64,000 bases of DNA from Hesperophylax magnus (taxonomy: Eukaryota > Arthropoda > Insecta > Trichoptera > Limnephilidae). Position 1 is the stretch's first letter. Every line of letters begins with the position of its first letter. This document shows, one piece after another, positions 55,900-64,000 of this stretch. The notes under the pieces were generated by a model. That model was not told the DNA's origin. It saw nothing but the letters and a program-made list of their open reading frames with translations, and made no database searches. Location of the stretch: assembly GCA_026573805.1 (NCBI GenBank), contig JAIUSX010000094.1, forward strand, positions 1,488,001 to 1,552,000, in the 5' to 3' direction. Made by a program: the position numbers and the translations under genes.

Positions 55900-57065
55900 T
55901 GGGTAATGACTTTTTTATGTTTGGTGAATGATGTGTTGAATTTTATTGTATTTCACAACCTTAAGACTTTTACAAACATAATACATGTCGAAAATTTACA
56001 AACATCATACAGAAATAACATATCAGTAACACATATAATACATATCAGTACAATAAATACTTCTCATTTTACAAACATAATACAGACACATATCAGCTAT
56101 ATTTTGAAAATATAATACAGAAACATATCAGTTACATAAAAAAAACTAATTATTTTTGCTTTGATGTAGGATGGAGAGGTTTTAAATATATCGAAAAGAT
56201 CTGTATATTTATTGTCAGTTCGGTGAAATCGCGCTAGTGGGGACTGGTATGAATAGTTGGAGCTATGGTTGTCATAGTGGAAAAGATTATGAAGTCGAGT
56301 TGATTTAACAGGGACACGAATTTTAATAACTCTTAACATTTGAGGATAGTCTTCGAAGTTATTCAGTAATTTAAAACTACAAGAATTTCATTTTTAATTC
56401 TCCGGGTAGAAAGTAGCGGTAGTAGACTAGACATTTATGTTTTGAAGCAGATAATAATCAGGGTTATATCAACTTGTATTGATCATATCTAAGAAACTTT
56501 CTTTGTACTTTCTCAGGGTGTAAGTTAAAGGTACACATTGGAGACCACACAGAAGATGCATATTCTAGCTATGACCTCCCAAGGGAGCAATACAGTAGTT
56601 TAAGTTTAAAGGAAGGGTGCATGGGTTCGCTGCTTTGATGCGCCACAGAATAGCCGGGACGAGTCAGCGCTACCAGAGATCGGACAACACTCTTGTCCAG
56701 GCCGTTGCCCAGTGGCAGGGAGCGCCTCTACACCAGAGATGGAAAATTTCACTCAAGCCACCATAAAGTCCTAATGTGTTCATCAATTTATTCATTTTTT
56801 ATTTATTTCTATATTGATTTTTATGTATTAACTTAAATGTTAACGTTAATGGCAGGCAGAACACTGCACACACCGCTCTGTCCAGCTGAAATAAACATTA
56901 TTATTATTATTATTATTAATTAACTCAACGTTATGAAAAGTCTTTATATTACGTATTACGAAACCTAGAATTTTGCATGGCTTTATTGGAAATTGTTAAG
57001 GTAAGTTTCCTGTCGAAAATAGCTCCAAGGTCTTTGATGAATAATACTGATACAATTTAGTTATT
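55900..57065 (-). mobile_element. LINE ORF2 C-terminal half, split by a plus-strand insertion
   Basis: From right to left on the minus strand: VSVLFIKDLGAIFDRKLTLT near 57055-56995 (post-palm motif), then foreign DNA (56600-56915), then LLYCSLGRSLEYASSVWSP-like sequence near 56600-56530 with one stop, EKVQRKFLRYDQYKLI, and the frame 56339-56097 with IRVPVKSTRLHNLFHYDNHS and SPLARFHRTDNKYTDLFDIF. The same architecture ends the LINE at 20374. The 3' UTR holds an imperfect tandem of ACAAACATAATACAGAAACATATCAG-type units (55965-56135). Confidence 0.75.
56600..56915 (+). mobile_element. short element with (TTA)n tail inserted in the LINE
   Basis: A GC-rich 5' part (TGGGTTCGCTGCTTTGATGC, AGAGATCGGACAACACTC, GTGGCAGGGAGCGCCTC) is followed by an AT-rich part and AAATAAACATTATTATTATTATT. 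The TTA tail marks a retrotransposed LINE 3' end or SINE. The family was not recognised. It interrupts the colinear minus-strand RT sequence on both sides. Confidence 0.6.
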
Positions 57066-58082
57066 ATTAATTGAATACGATGTAGATATTCGATTTCGTG
57101 AACGGTAAAAACACACGTGGAATCAATTTACCACGTTTAGGGATAATTTATTTATTTCACACTAGCTAGCAAGTCTATCTTTATTTTGCTGGAGGATAAG
57201 TGCATCATTTAATCTTTTTATAATCTTGAAAAGCTTCAGGTGATCTGAAAATAATTAATAACGATGATTAAGTTTACCTAGGTATAACTATATCCACCTA
57301 ACAGCACGTACGGAAAGATTTTAATTTGCGATTCTGAGTGTAAAAATAAACCGCAACTTCTTGGTTAAGAACTAAAATACAATACCAATGTCACTCTGCC
57401 ATGGAAGTTGTAAGACTAAAAATAAAATGAAAAAGGTGTATTTTTACGATGCGTAAAATCTTTTGTCATTTTTTTTGTAAATTCGTATGTTATAACAACC
57501 AGAAAGAAAACTACACCTTAAATGCACTGCGTTTATAAGTAAGTGGGTTAATAGTAGCTACTATTAAAATTTATTAAAAAAATCTTACGAATTAAAGTCA
57601 TGAAATAAAAATAATATATTTTTCACGTACGACGTCTTTATACGATGTATACGATCTAATAAAAATAATATAAGCATAAATAAAAAGTTCAAGTTACGAA
57701 ATTAAAATAAAGCAAAAATCTTCGCAGGGAAAATCTTGACGAAAATGAATTACTTATTAATTTCAAAACTAAATTAGCTCGGAGCTTCAACAAGTACTGT
57801 CGCGCGTGGGCGCCGAAATGTGATGTTGGTGAAAATCCTCGATGACATCATAGGTTCTCCCGGCCTTACCCGAGTGGGGTCGTCATTAAGCTACGGGGCC
57901 GCAATTTATGATGGGAAATGATGATAAAACTGATTATTATGTAACAAGAATGATTCATACTCTTTCAAAGTCTACTAAAACAATAACAACGAATAAATTG
58001 AGAAAGACGAACCAAATTAACGACCAAGTGAATTAAATACAGGCTAAGTCAAGTGACAGAAAATAAGTAGGTATATATTAGA
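57066..58082. other. no gene; GC-rich patch 57780-57900
   Basis: The patch contains CGCGCGTGGGCGCCGAAATG and CCCGGCCTTACCCGAGTGGG, with no convincing frame. Otherwise AT-rich. Confidence 0.35.
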
Positions 58083-58180
58083 CGATGTATGAATGTGAAT
58101 GAGGCAAGGGGTGTGTGCGAAGTAAGCGTTGTGTGGCGGTTGGGGTAGCGGTGTGATGATTAGTTATAATTTGATATTTC
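58083..58180 (+). mobile_element. RTE-like LINE, copy 5 (3' end only)
   Basis: GACGATGTATGAATGTGAAT, then GAGGCAAGGGGTGTGTGCGA and GGTGTGATGATTAGTTATAA reproduce the last ~100 bases of the 33001 element in plus orientation, with an internal ~20-base deletion. It is the shortest copy of the family here. Confidence 0.65.
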
Positions 58181-58879
58181 AATAGAGATTAGAGCAGTTA
58201 TTTTAAATTGTGTGTTAATTCCTAATAAAAAAAATTGAAAGCATATTTCAAAACCATTCAAAAACAGTTTTTAGATTTCGTATATACGTTCAGAAATATT
58301 CCATTTGTTTTAATTTTATTCTTGAAATATGCCAGGGGCCTGAGGAGTGATTTAATCAAGTAAATTTTGATATGTACTTGCGTAAAAAACAGTCATTCAA
58401 AAACTCGTCATAATTTTTTTCTAATAAATCCTCCATATCACTCAACAGAAAGCCTATTCGAATAATTCAATTTTCTTACATTTAAATACTTGTATGTGAA
58501 AAATACTGCAATTCAAATTATAAAAGAAAAACACAAACACTTAACTTAGCACGCTCAAATATATATTAGCTCTAAATCAAATAATACTTCTTTTGTAAAA
58601 CACCATTATACTCACAAAAGGAAATGTCTTTAATAAATTAACGAAAGAAATCAATAGCATTATTATTGATTAATTTCTATATCGAATTCTTTTATCAATT
58701 GAATAACGTTTTCGTCACGTTTTTTAATTGGCTGTTAATTTACAGTATGTAATACACATCTATTCCATACATAAGCAAATCATTTATTGTAAAGTTTAAA
58801 TTCTAAAATTTGTGAAAAACGTGACAAAAATATGTGCAAAACTGAGTGAAACACATTATTTGAATATATTAATTAATTA
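58181..58879. other. AT-rich spacer
   Basis: No frame or repeat was recognised. Confidence 0.35.
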
Positions 58880-58930
58880 TTTACTGGACAAATTGTATAG
58901 CGCCGCTTTTGTAAGATATCACCTCAATGT
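58880..58930 (-). repeat. fragment of the CR1-like LINE 3' end
   Basis: ACTGGACAAATTGTATAGCGCCGCTTTTG with ATCACCTCAA nearby resembles 47348-47390 (GGATGACTTGTATAGCGCCG, CACCTCAA). It is the terminal ~50 bases of the same family. Confidence 0.5.
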
Positions 58931-60132
58931 AATATAAATAAATAACAAAAATGTTAAGTTCTTATTTTAATTTTCTTTGTACACAAATATTGTAACTTAG
59001 TCACTTCAAGGTGTGGACGCGCCTTTATATTGTGAGGTTTGCAGCCCGGCGGAAGACGGAAGTAAAGATGGCAGGCGACGTAAATTTATGGTCTGGCTGA
59101 GAGGAGTTGTGGTGGTTTTTTTTCGCTCTCGTGGGAGTTAGGAGTGTTGGTAGTGATGTGGCAGGATCGCTAAGTGGTTCCACTGGAAGGATCTTTATTT
59201 TGTGGACCTGTGAGGTCATTCTGTGTCGCGAGGTGTTTCTTTGATTTATTTTTGTTTCCCCATCAGGATGGTGTATGATTGTGTAGTTGCGCTGGGGCCA
59301 CTCTTATTGATGAACTTTGTTCCTGCGTTCTGAGAGCGCCCAACCTACCTACGCACACTGAAACCTTTGGAGGAAGATCATTGGTAGTGATGACTAGCGA
59401 TTGCCAACAGTCATCTTGCTGGATGGACACAGAAAGGGGCTCAAACATCGAGGAAAGGACCTCGGAATTCACTCCAAGAGGGAAGAAGCTGTTGGAGATG
59501 CACCTTTGTCGGGGCCTCAGATATGGAAGTCAATGCTACCTTCACTTTAGAGGAACACGCTTTATAAAATCACTATACATGCATCAATCTCCACACCGCC
59601 CTATCCCTAAGAGGGAGATTCTGAGCTGGGCTGACTGAGCTGGAAAAAACCCTTACAACATCTCCATTTAAAAATATATATTTTTTAAATTGATTGCATA
59701 AATTTGCCTAGGGGGTTAACCTCCAAACGTTGCGTTTAGTCATAAATTTTCTAAACACTCTGGCGAGAGGGTGGATGGGCAAAAATTGAAAAATTGATTT
59801 TGGCCTCTCTTTTAAATCTAAAGTATCGAGTTATAATGATGATTCCAATTAATAAAAATAAAAAAATTAATTCGTGGGGGTGATGGGTTCAAAATTATTC
59901 ATAAATTAAAATGAACTCTTCTGAAAAATCGCTTAGTTTAACGCCGAAACTCCCCTTCATCGACCACTACTTGCGTAACTAGCGGACACTACCTGATAAC
60001 GAATACCGATGCTTACAGAAATAACCAAGCTTTCAATGTGTAGTTTAAACAAATAAATATCTCTTAATTGAAAAATTCCTTTATAATCAACAAGCGCAGT
60101 TGATGATGTAACGGCAGTAATCTGTCATGCAG
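58931..60132. other. no gene recognised; GC-rich block 59020-59640
   Basis: The block has overlapping frames on both strands (119 codons at 59279-59638 plus). The residues (for example RGLRYGSQCYLHFRGTRF) match no family I know. It is probably part of an unidentified repeat or a decayed exon. Confidence 0.3.
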
Positions 60133-60445
60133 ACGTTAAGCTCATGATTGATTGAATAACATGACGATTACACGTGTATCATCATTTTGAAAATTAAAAA
60201 AATTAATAAGGTGTAACTATGTCCAATATCTGGTTGAAACTACCCTTTCTTCCGCACACTTTTGCGGTAGTGAGAGTGTCTTTTAACTTGGTACGAGGAA
60301 GCAAATTAATTGTATTTACTCATCGGGTGTTGAATCTGCAAACTGGAGATAGAGCTAATTATATAACTGAATTAATCATGTCGATCCCCGTGCGTCTCTA
60401 AGCTAATGATTGATTGAACAATGTTACGCTTACACGTGTTATTAT
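60133..60445. repeat. local duplication of ~55 bp, 258 bp apart
   Basis: AAGCTCATGATTGATTGAAT...GATTACACGTGTATCATCATT (60139-60187) recurs as AAGCTAATGATTGATTGAAC...GCTTACACGTGTTATTATTCA (60401-60446), with scattered substitutions. The sequence between is unrelated and holds no gene. Confidence 0.55.
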
Positions 60446-61329
60446 TCAATATAATTTTGTCCGGTGAGCAAACAATGTACACGGACACGATGAAGGTTCA
60501 TTTTATCTCGGAGATAAGTAATTATGTCACCGAAAACACAGTCGCATCAAAACAAGTTTGACGCAACAGATATTTTAGTAAGTAGAAGGATTTATACATA
60601 AACCTTCAAAACCGCTCCTGTCTAGAGGTGGCCGGGAGCGAGTCCTGGATTTATTTGGGACCGGGGTGTATTGTCCCATATACAAATCCCTCCCGACCCG
60701 CCCTATCCCCCACGACTCCCACCAAACTCCGCCCCTCCTTTCAGAACCGGTATCTACCCTATCTTTGCAAACAACTTGACCTAGTGTTGGGTTCATTATT
60801 GGACGGGTTTTGTTGGGTCTACGATTAAACAGTCGTTTTATATACGTTACAAATAATGGAGATGAGCAGGTAGGATGAAAGGGGACAATAAACCTTCGTT
60901 CGTCCTGTCAGAATTATATAATTCTCTGCTTAGGTATTACAGTACTTAGGTAATATTATGATTGTTTATAAAAAATTCAACTGAATATTACAAATTTATG
61001 TAATATTAACGAATTGTCTTTTATCTGGAAATGATCATTCAAAATTGGTATAATGACTTATCAACGATTCCTGGGTTTATTTTGAGAAAAAAATTAATAC
61101 AAAAATGCAAAAAAAATTCACTGGAAATCAAAATGCCAAATTGTATATTGGCCTGCTTTTCATCGCTTAAAACATTAAATAAGCAGTTAAAGATCTTGAA
61201 GTTGAAATTATTTAACAGCTATATTTATGTGTGAGCTTCAGTGCGGTTTGTAAATTAAATATTAAGTTTATTTAATAATGTAACATTAAATTTAGTTAAT
61301 AATTGTTCATCGGTTCCTTTTTCCATTTC
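60446..61329. other. no gene recognised; C-rich block 60600-60800
   Basis: CCCTCCCGACCCGCCCTATC lies in a GC-rich block with frames on both strands that match nothing known to me. 61031-61234 is a Lys-rich open frame of low complexity. Confidence 0.3.
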
Positions 61330-61690
61330 AAATAAAAACATTGCTCATCAATACATTCAAAGACATAACACAAGGGCGTGCAATGAAATCAGAAAAGGAG
61401 TAGCTAATACTCAAAATAGTTTATGCAACAAATGGATGATATATCACGATGCGCTGCCAGAAACCATAAAACCACACCAATGAAAAAAATCAATATAGAT
61501 TATATGAACTGTATAAAGATAAATAAGATGTTAAGTTATAATAAGTTATTTGTAAACGTGAATGTACAAATAACTAAAATAAAATATTACCGCTTAAAGT
61601 TCGGCTTTCCTGATTATTTTAAAATTTTTCGATTTCGCATTAATTATGAATACCAATTATGTATACACTCTACTAAAATAAATTGAAGTG
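61330..61690 (+). mobile_element. possible LINE ORF2 C-terminal remnant
   Basis: In one frame NTRACNEIRKGVANTQNSLC and KWMIYHDALPETIKPH occur near 61370-61480. This is like the NTR...QNS...LPxxIK pattern at the end of LINE ORF2. It then passes into AT-rich sequence. The match is short, so confidence is limited. Confidence 0.4.
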
Positions 61691-62154
61691 GGTAGATTAG
61701 TAAATATGTACTTAAATACCGTGCCATTAATTTAAAGATTATTAATTTTTCTACCCGATAAATAAAAATTGCTTAAAATGTTCTCCATTTTGCATTACAT
61801 AGACTTAATTATTTGCTTACAAGATACATAGGAAACAATGTTAGTAGAAGCTATTTTCAGACCAGTTCTTGAGATCAAAGTAGGATAACAATTTGTCCTT
61901 AAAGGCCGGAATTGAAGGCTTAGGGATTTACGAAGGATGTGAAAGTAAATTTTGAAAGTATATTAGAAATTCCAAGGAATCCATAATAGAGTAGGGGATG
62001 TTACAATAGGTGTTTATTGTTTAATGCTCTCTCTTTGTTTCGACAATTTGGAATCTATTATATTGTCATGAATCTTGTACTTACGAAAAAATGTATTCAC
62101 TACACGAAATTTTAATTTTTAGCGTTTGTCCAAAATTTTTTGTTTTGTAACATA
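61691..62154. other. AT-rich spacer
   Basis: No feature recognised. Confidence 0.35.
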
Positions 62155-62790
62155 TTATTTATTTTTATTTATTTATGTCTATTCTTGAATACACATTTTA
62201 CAAACGATTATAGTGGTTTATATTGTAGTACAGAGAAAAAAGTACAGAAAAAGGTATAAAAAATAAAGAACATAGGGTGATATAGGTAAAACTGTGTGTG
62301 GGTGATATTGTATGTTACGTGAACACCTCACTAGGAGAACCTGTGCTGAGGTGTTTACGTGTTTGTGATTAAGTGTGACAGGTATTTATGTGTTGTAGTA
62401 GAAAGTTATTTATTATTTTTTTTTTTTCACAGACATATATTGAAACATGAAAACACAAATTTATATGTGCGTGTATGTATTTTTGGATAATTCTTGAAGA
62501 ACGTGTATAATATTTAATTTTACTTATCATATTTTGGTTATGTTTGGTTTGGAATTATAATCTTTTGAATAAAGTGAATATCTTGATTTTTTATCCAGGC
62601 TACGATATGTTTTTTGAGAAAGTTTGTAGATGTATTTGTAGTCATTAGTTGTTTCAAAGTAATGGGCATATTGTTAAAAAGTTTGGTTGCGTAGTATTGA
62701 AAGTGTCTTTGTCCGTGTGTAGTGTGTGTTATCGGAATGTTCAGTGTTTTATTTGTTGATGACCTGGTTTTTATTATACCTATTGAGTTA
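62155..62790 (-). mobile_element. LINE 3' end: ORF2 C-terminus and hairpin-bearing 3' UTR
   Basis: On the minus strand 62705-62570 encodes QYYATKLFNNMPITLKQLMT, then STNFLKKHIVAWIKNQDIHF and IQK. It is colinear with the 16200-16870 copy but with fewer changes. Downstream is the hairpin AACACCTCA/TGAGGTGTT (62322-62355) and a TTTATTTATTTTTATTT tail near 62155-62175. It lacks the long TATG microsatellite of its sister copies. Confidence 0.75.
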
Positions 62791-62898
62791 GTTGGGAATC
62801 AAAAGAGCAACCAGCAGAAGGAAAATAAAAACTCATAACTTTAGATTTAACCCCACACAGAAGGACTTAAGGAAAATAATTTCTCTAATGGCCTATGT
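62791..62898. other. short spacer
   Basis: Separates the LINE end from repeat B. Confidence 0.3.
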
Positions 62899-63194
62899 CA
62901 TCTTTTGGGATGCTTTGTGGAGGGTCTTTTTTAAGGGAAGGAAGGTTGGGTAGGAATTAAGGGTTCAGTATGACCAGGAGTGATGTGAATATATCCCTCC
63001 CACTGCGGCGCAAGATGATAGGTCGAGAGACCAGTTGGAGCTACCAAACGAGCCTCTCCCGATCTGGCACGCCACGCAGGTGGTGGGCAGGCGCATCTTG
63101 AATACACCTCGCCCCTGCTAAATAAACAAATGTAGCGTCCTCTATAGCGGAAGTGTTGGTTATCCAATCAATGGTTCCCGGGGCAGCGGTACCC
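62899..63194 (-). repeat. dispersed repeat B, minus-strand copy
   Basis: On the minus strand it reads GGTACCGCTGCCCCGGGAACC, TTGGATAACCAACACTTCC, TTAGCAGGGGCGAGGTG, CCACCTGCGTGGCGTGCCAG, CTCGACCTATCATCTTGCGC and ends CATAGGCC. It is the reference for how the 20199 copy looked before the LINE insertion. The 78-codon frame within it probably has no function. Confidence 0.7.
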
Positions 63195-63264
63195 AAACCC
63201 GCCTCTCAAACTGAAACCACTCACAACAACTACTGTTTGCTTAAAGATAATTTCAACGAAACAT
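63195..63264. other. short spacer
   Basis: Nothing recognised. Confidence 0.3.
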
Positions 63265-63430
63265 ATTTCAGATTAAAGTTGGAATATTAAGAGTGGTAGG
63301 TACTATCAGTATCGCCCTGATGAAAGACCATTACAAAACCGAAACAATATTGGTTGAATAGATTTACGAAACGGCGACTGTATCTGAACAACCAGGGAAT
63401 ATCCAATCGCCTTCCCCTCCTAACTGACTT
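63265..63430 (+). mobile_element. SINE family S1, headless fragment
   Basis: It carries TACTATCAGTATCGCCCTGA, GAAAGACCATTACAAAACCG and CAATCGCCTTCCCCTCCTAA, corresponding to the middle body of the 15740 and 19819 copies. Neither head nor 3' end is present. Confidence 0.55.
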
Positions 63431-64000
63431 CAACTCTTTCCAGTTGATTTGGAACTGTTGCTCCTGCACACTTTTTATGTTTTATAAAAGTGTGTATAAA
63501 ACATTAAATATCATTTTTTGACAAGTTAAGTAGAAGAATTTATTGATTTATATTGGTTTTAATCTTTTCTGGTTGCTTCTCTTCTCCTCTAACGTTATAA
63601 AACTGAACCGTTACCATCGTAACCTCTCTCTAGCTGTAGGATAAGCTTATTACAAAATAAGAGATTATGACGAAGCTCTCAGTGGCACCTCACATCTCTA
63701 ATTATCTGGCTATCTCACCTAAACACAAGAACATTCCCGTGATATTGATGAAGAAGGAGCACCAGGCTTCCAAGTTAGTAGGTTCCCAATCCCTCCGTGC
63801 ATGAAACTCACACTGTTAGGTCCACATCGATCCCGCCCAGCAGCGGCAATGTGTGTTTACTTTTGATAAAGTATGCAAACGAGCTTCGTCTCCTGAACTC
63901 ACGTACTTCGATTATTCAGACTCTTACTCGGAGAAACTTTATTTTAGAACCCACACTTGACTGAAATCACGTAAGCGAGTTATTTAAGGAACGCTTTTCG
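63431..64000. other. no gene recognised
   Basis: Positions 63650-63960 have near-balanced base composition, unlike the AT-rich bulk, but no frame or repeat was identified before the window ends. Confidence 0.3.

Noticed and set aside
59263..59638. Overlapping ORFs on both strands (119 and 69 codons)
   Set aside because: GC-rich non-coding DNA opens both strands at once. Neither translation resembles a known family, so no gene is called.
1..64000. Prokaryotic-style gene system (operons, toxin-antitoxin, defence island)
   Set aside because: Coding density, splice donor, LINE/SINE content and satellite structure are all eukaryotic. No such system is present.

Overview
The window is a gene-poor, AT-rich stretch of a eukaryotic nuclear genome, most likely from an insect or another arthropod. 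The signs are one spliced exon with a GTAAGT donor, no operon-like gene packing, and a dense layer of decayed non-LTR retrotransposons, tRNA-derived SINEs, MITEs and satellites. The species cannot be named from the sequence alone. Nearly all long open frames are retrotransposon remnants or their antisense shadows.

The only convincing host-gene segment is at 29284-29454 (+). It is a GC-rich exon that encodes what looks like the N-terminus of an SCY1-like (SCYL2-type) pseudokinase and ends at a phase-0 GTAAGT donor. No following exon was recognised. A second, unrecognised protein-coding relic lies at 1832-2520 (-). It is split over three frames and is probably element-encoded.

Layout: 1-8 kb holds a tRNA-like SINE head, the three-frame relic, a long LINE broken by an insertion (3.9-5.9 kb) and a decayed LINE (7.0-7.6 kb). 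9-20 kb holds a LINE, a diverged pair of ~1-kb repeats (10.6-11.8 and 18.8-19.8 kb), SINEs and a 50-bp minisatellite. 19.8-22.1 kb is a three-layer nest: a host repeat, a 5'-truncated LINE inside it, and another LINE 3' end of opposite sense inside that. 22-34 kb holds LINE fragments, two foldback elements, two very similar RTE-like copies and the SCYL2-like exon. 34-46 kb holds a LINE 3' end with a hairpin, a hammerhead-like motif, a 111-bp higher-order repeat of hairpin monomers, RT remnants, a foldback carrying a nested LINE tail, and a 1.3-kb satellite with 323-bp higher-order periodicity. 46-64 kb holds a CR1-like LINE, a long-armed foldback, further LINE remnants, a hAT-like MITE with a perfect 8-bp target duplication, and SINE or repeat copies.

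The most interesting recurrent signal is a stem-loop in the 3' regions of five separate LINE copies (16.4, 21.4, 34.3, 41.2 and 62.3 kb). Its loop is conserved while the stem differs between copies yet stays self-complementary. That is compensatory change, the pattern expected of a selected RNA structure. The elements interact only by nesting, insertion and probable SINE parasitism of LINE machinery. There is no metabolic pathway or multi-gene system here.
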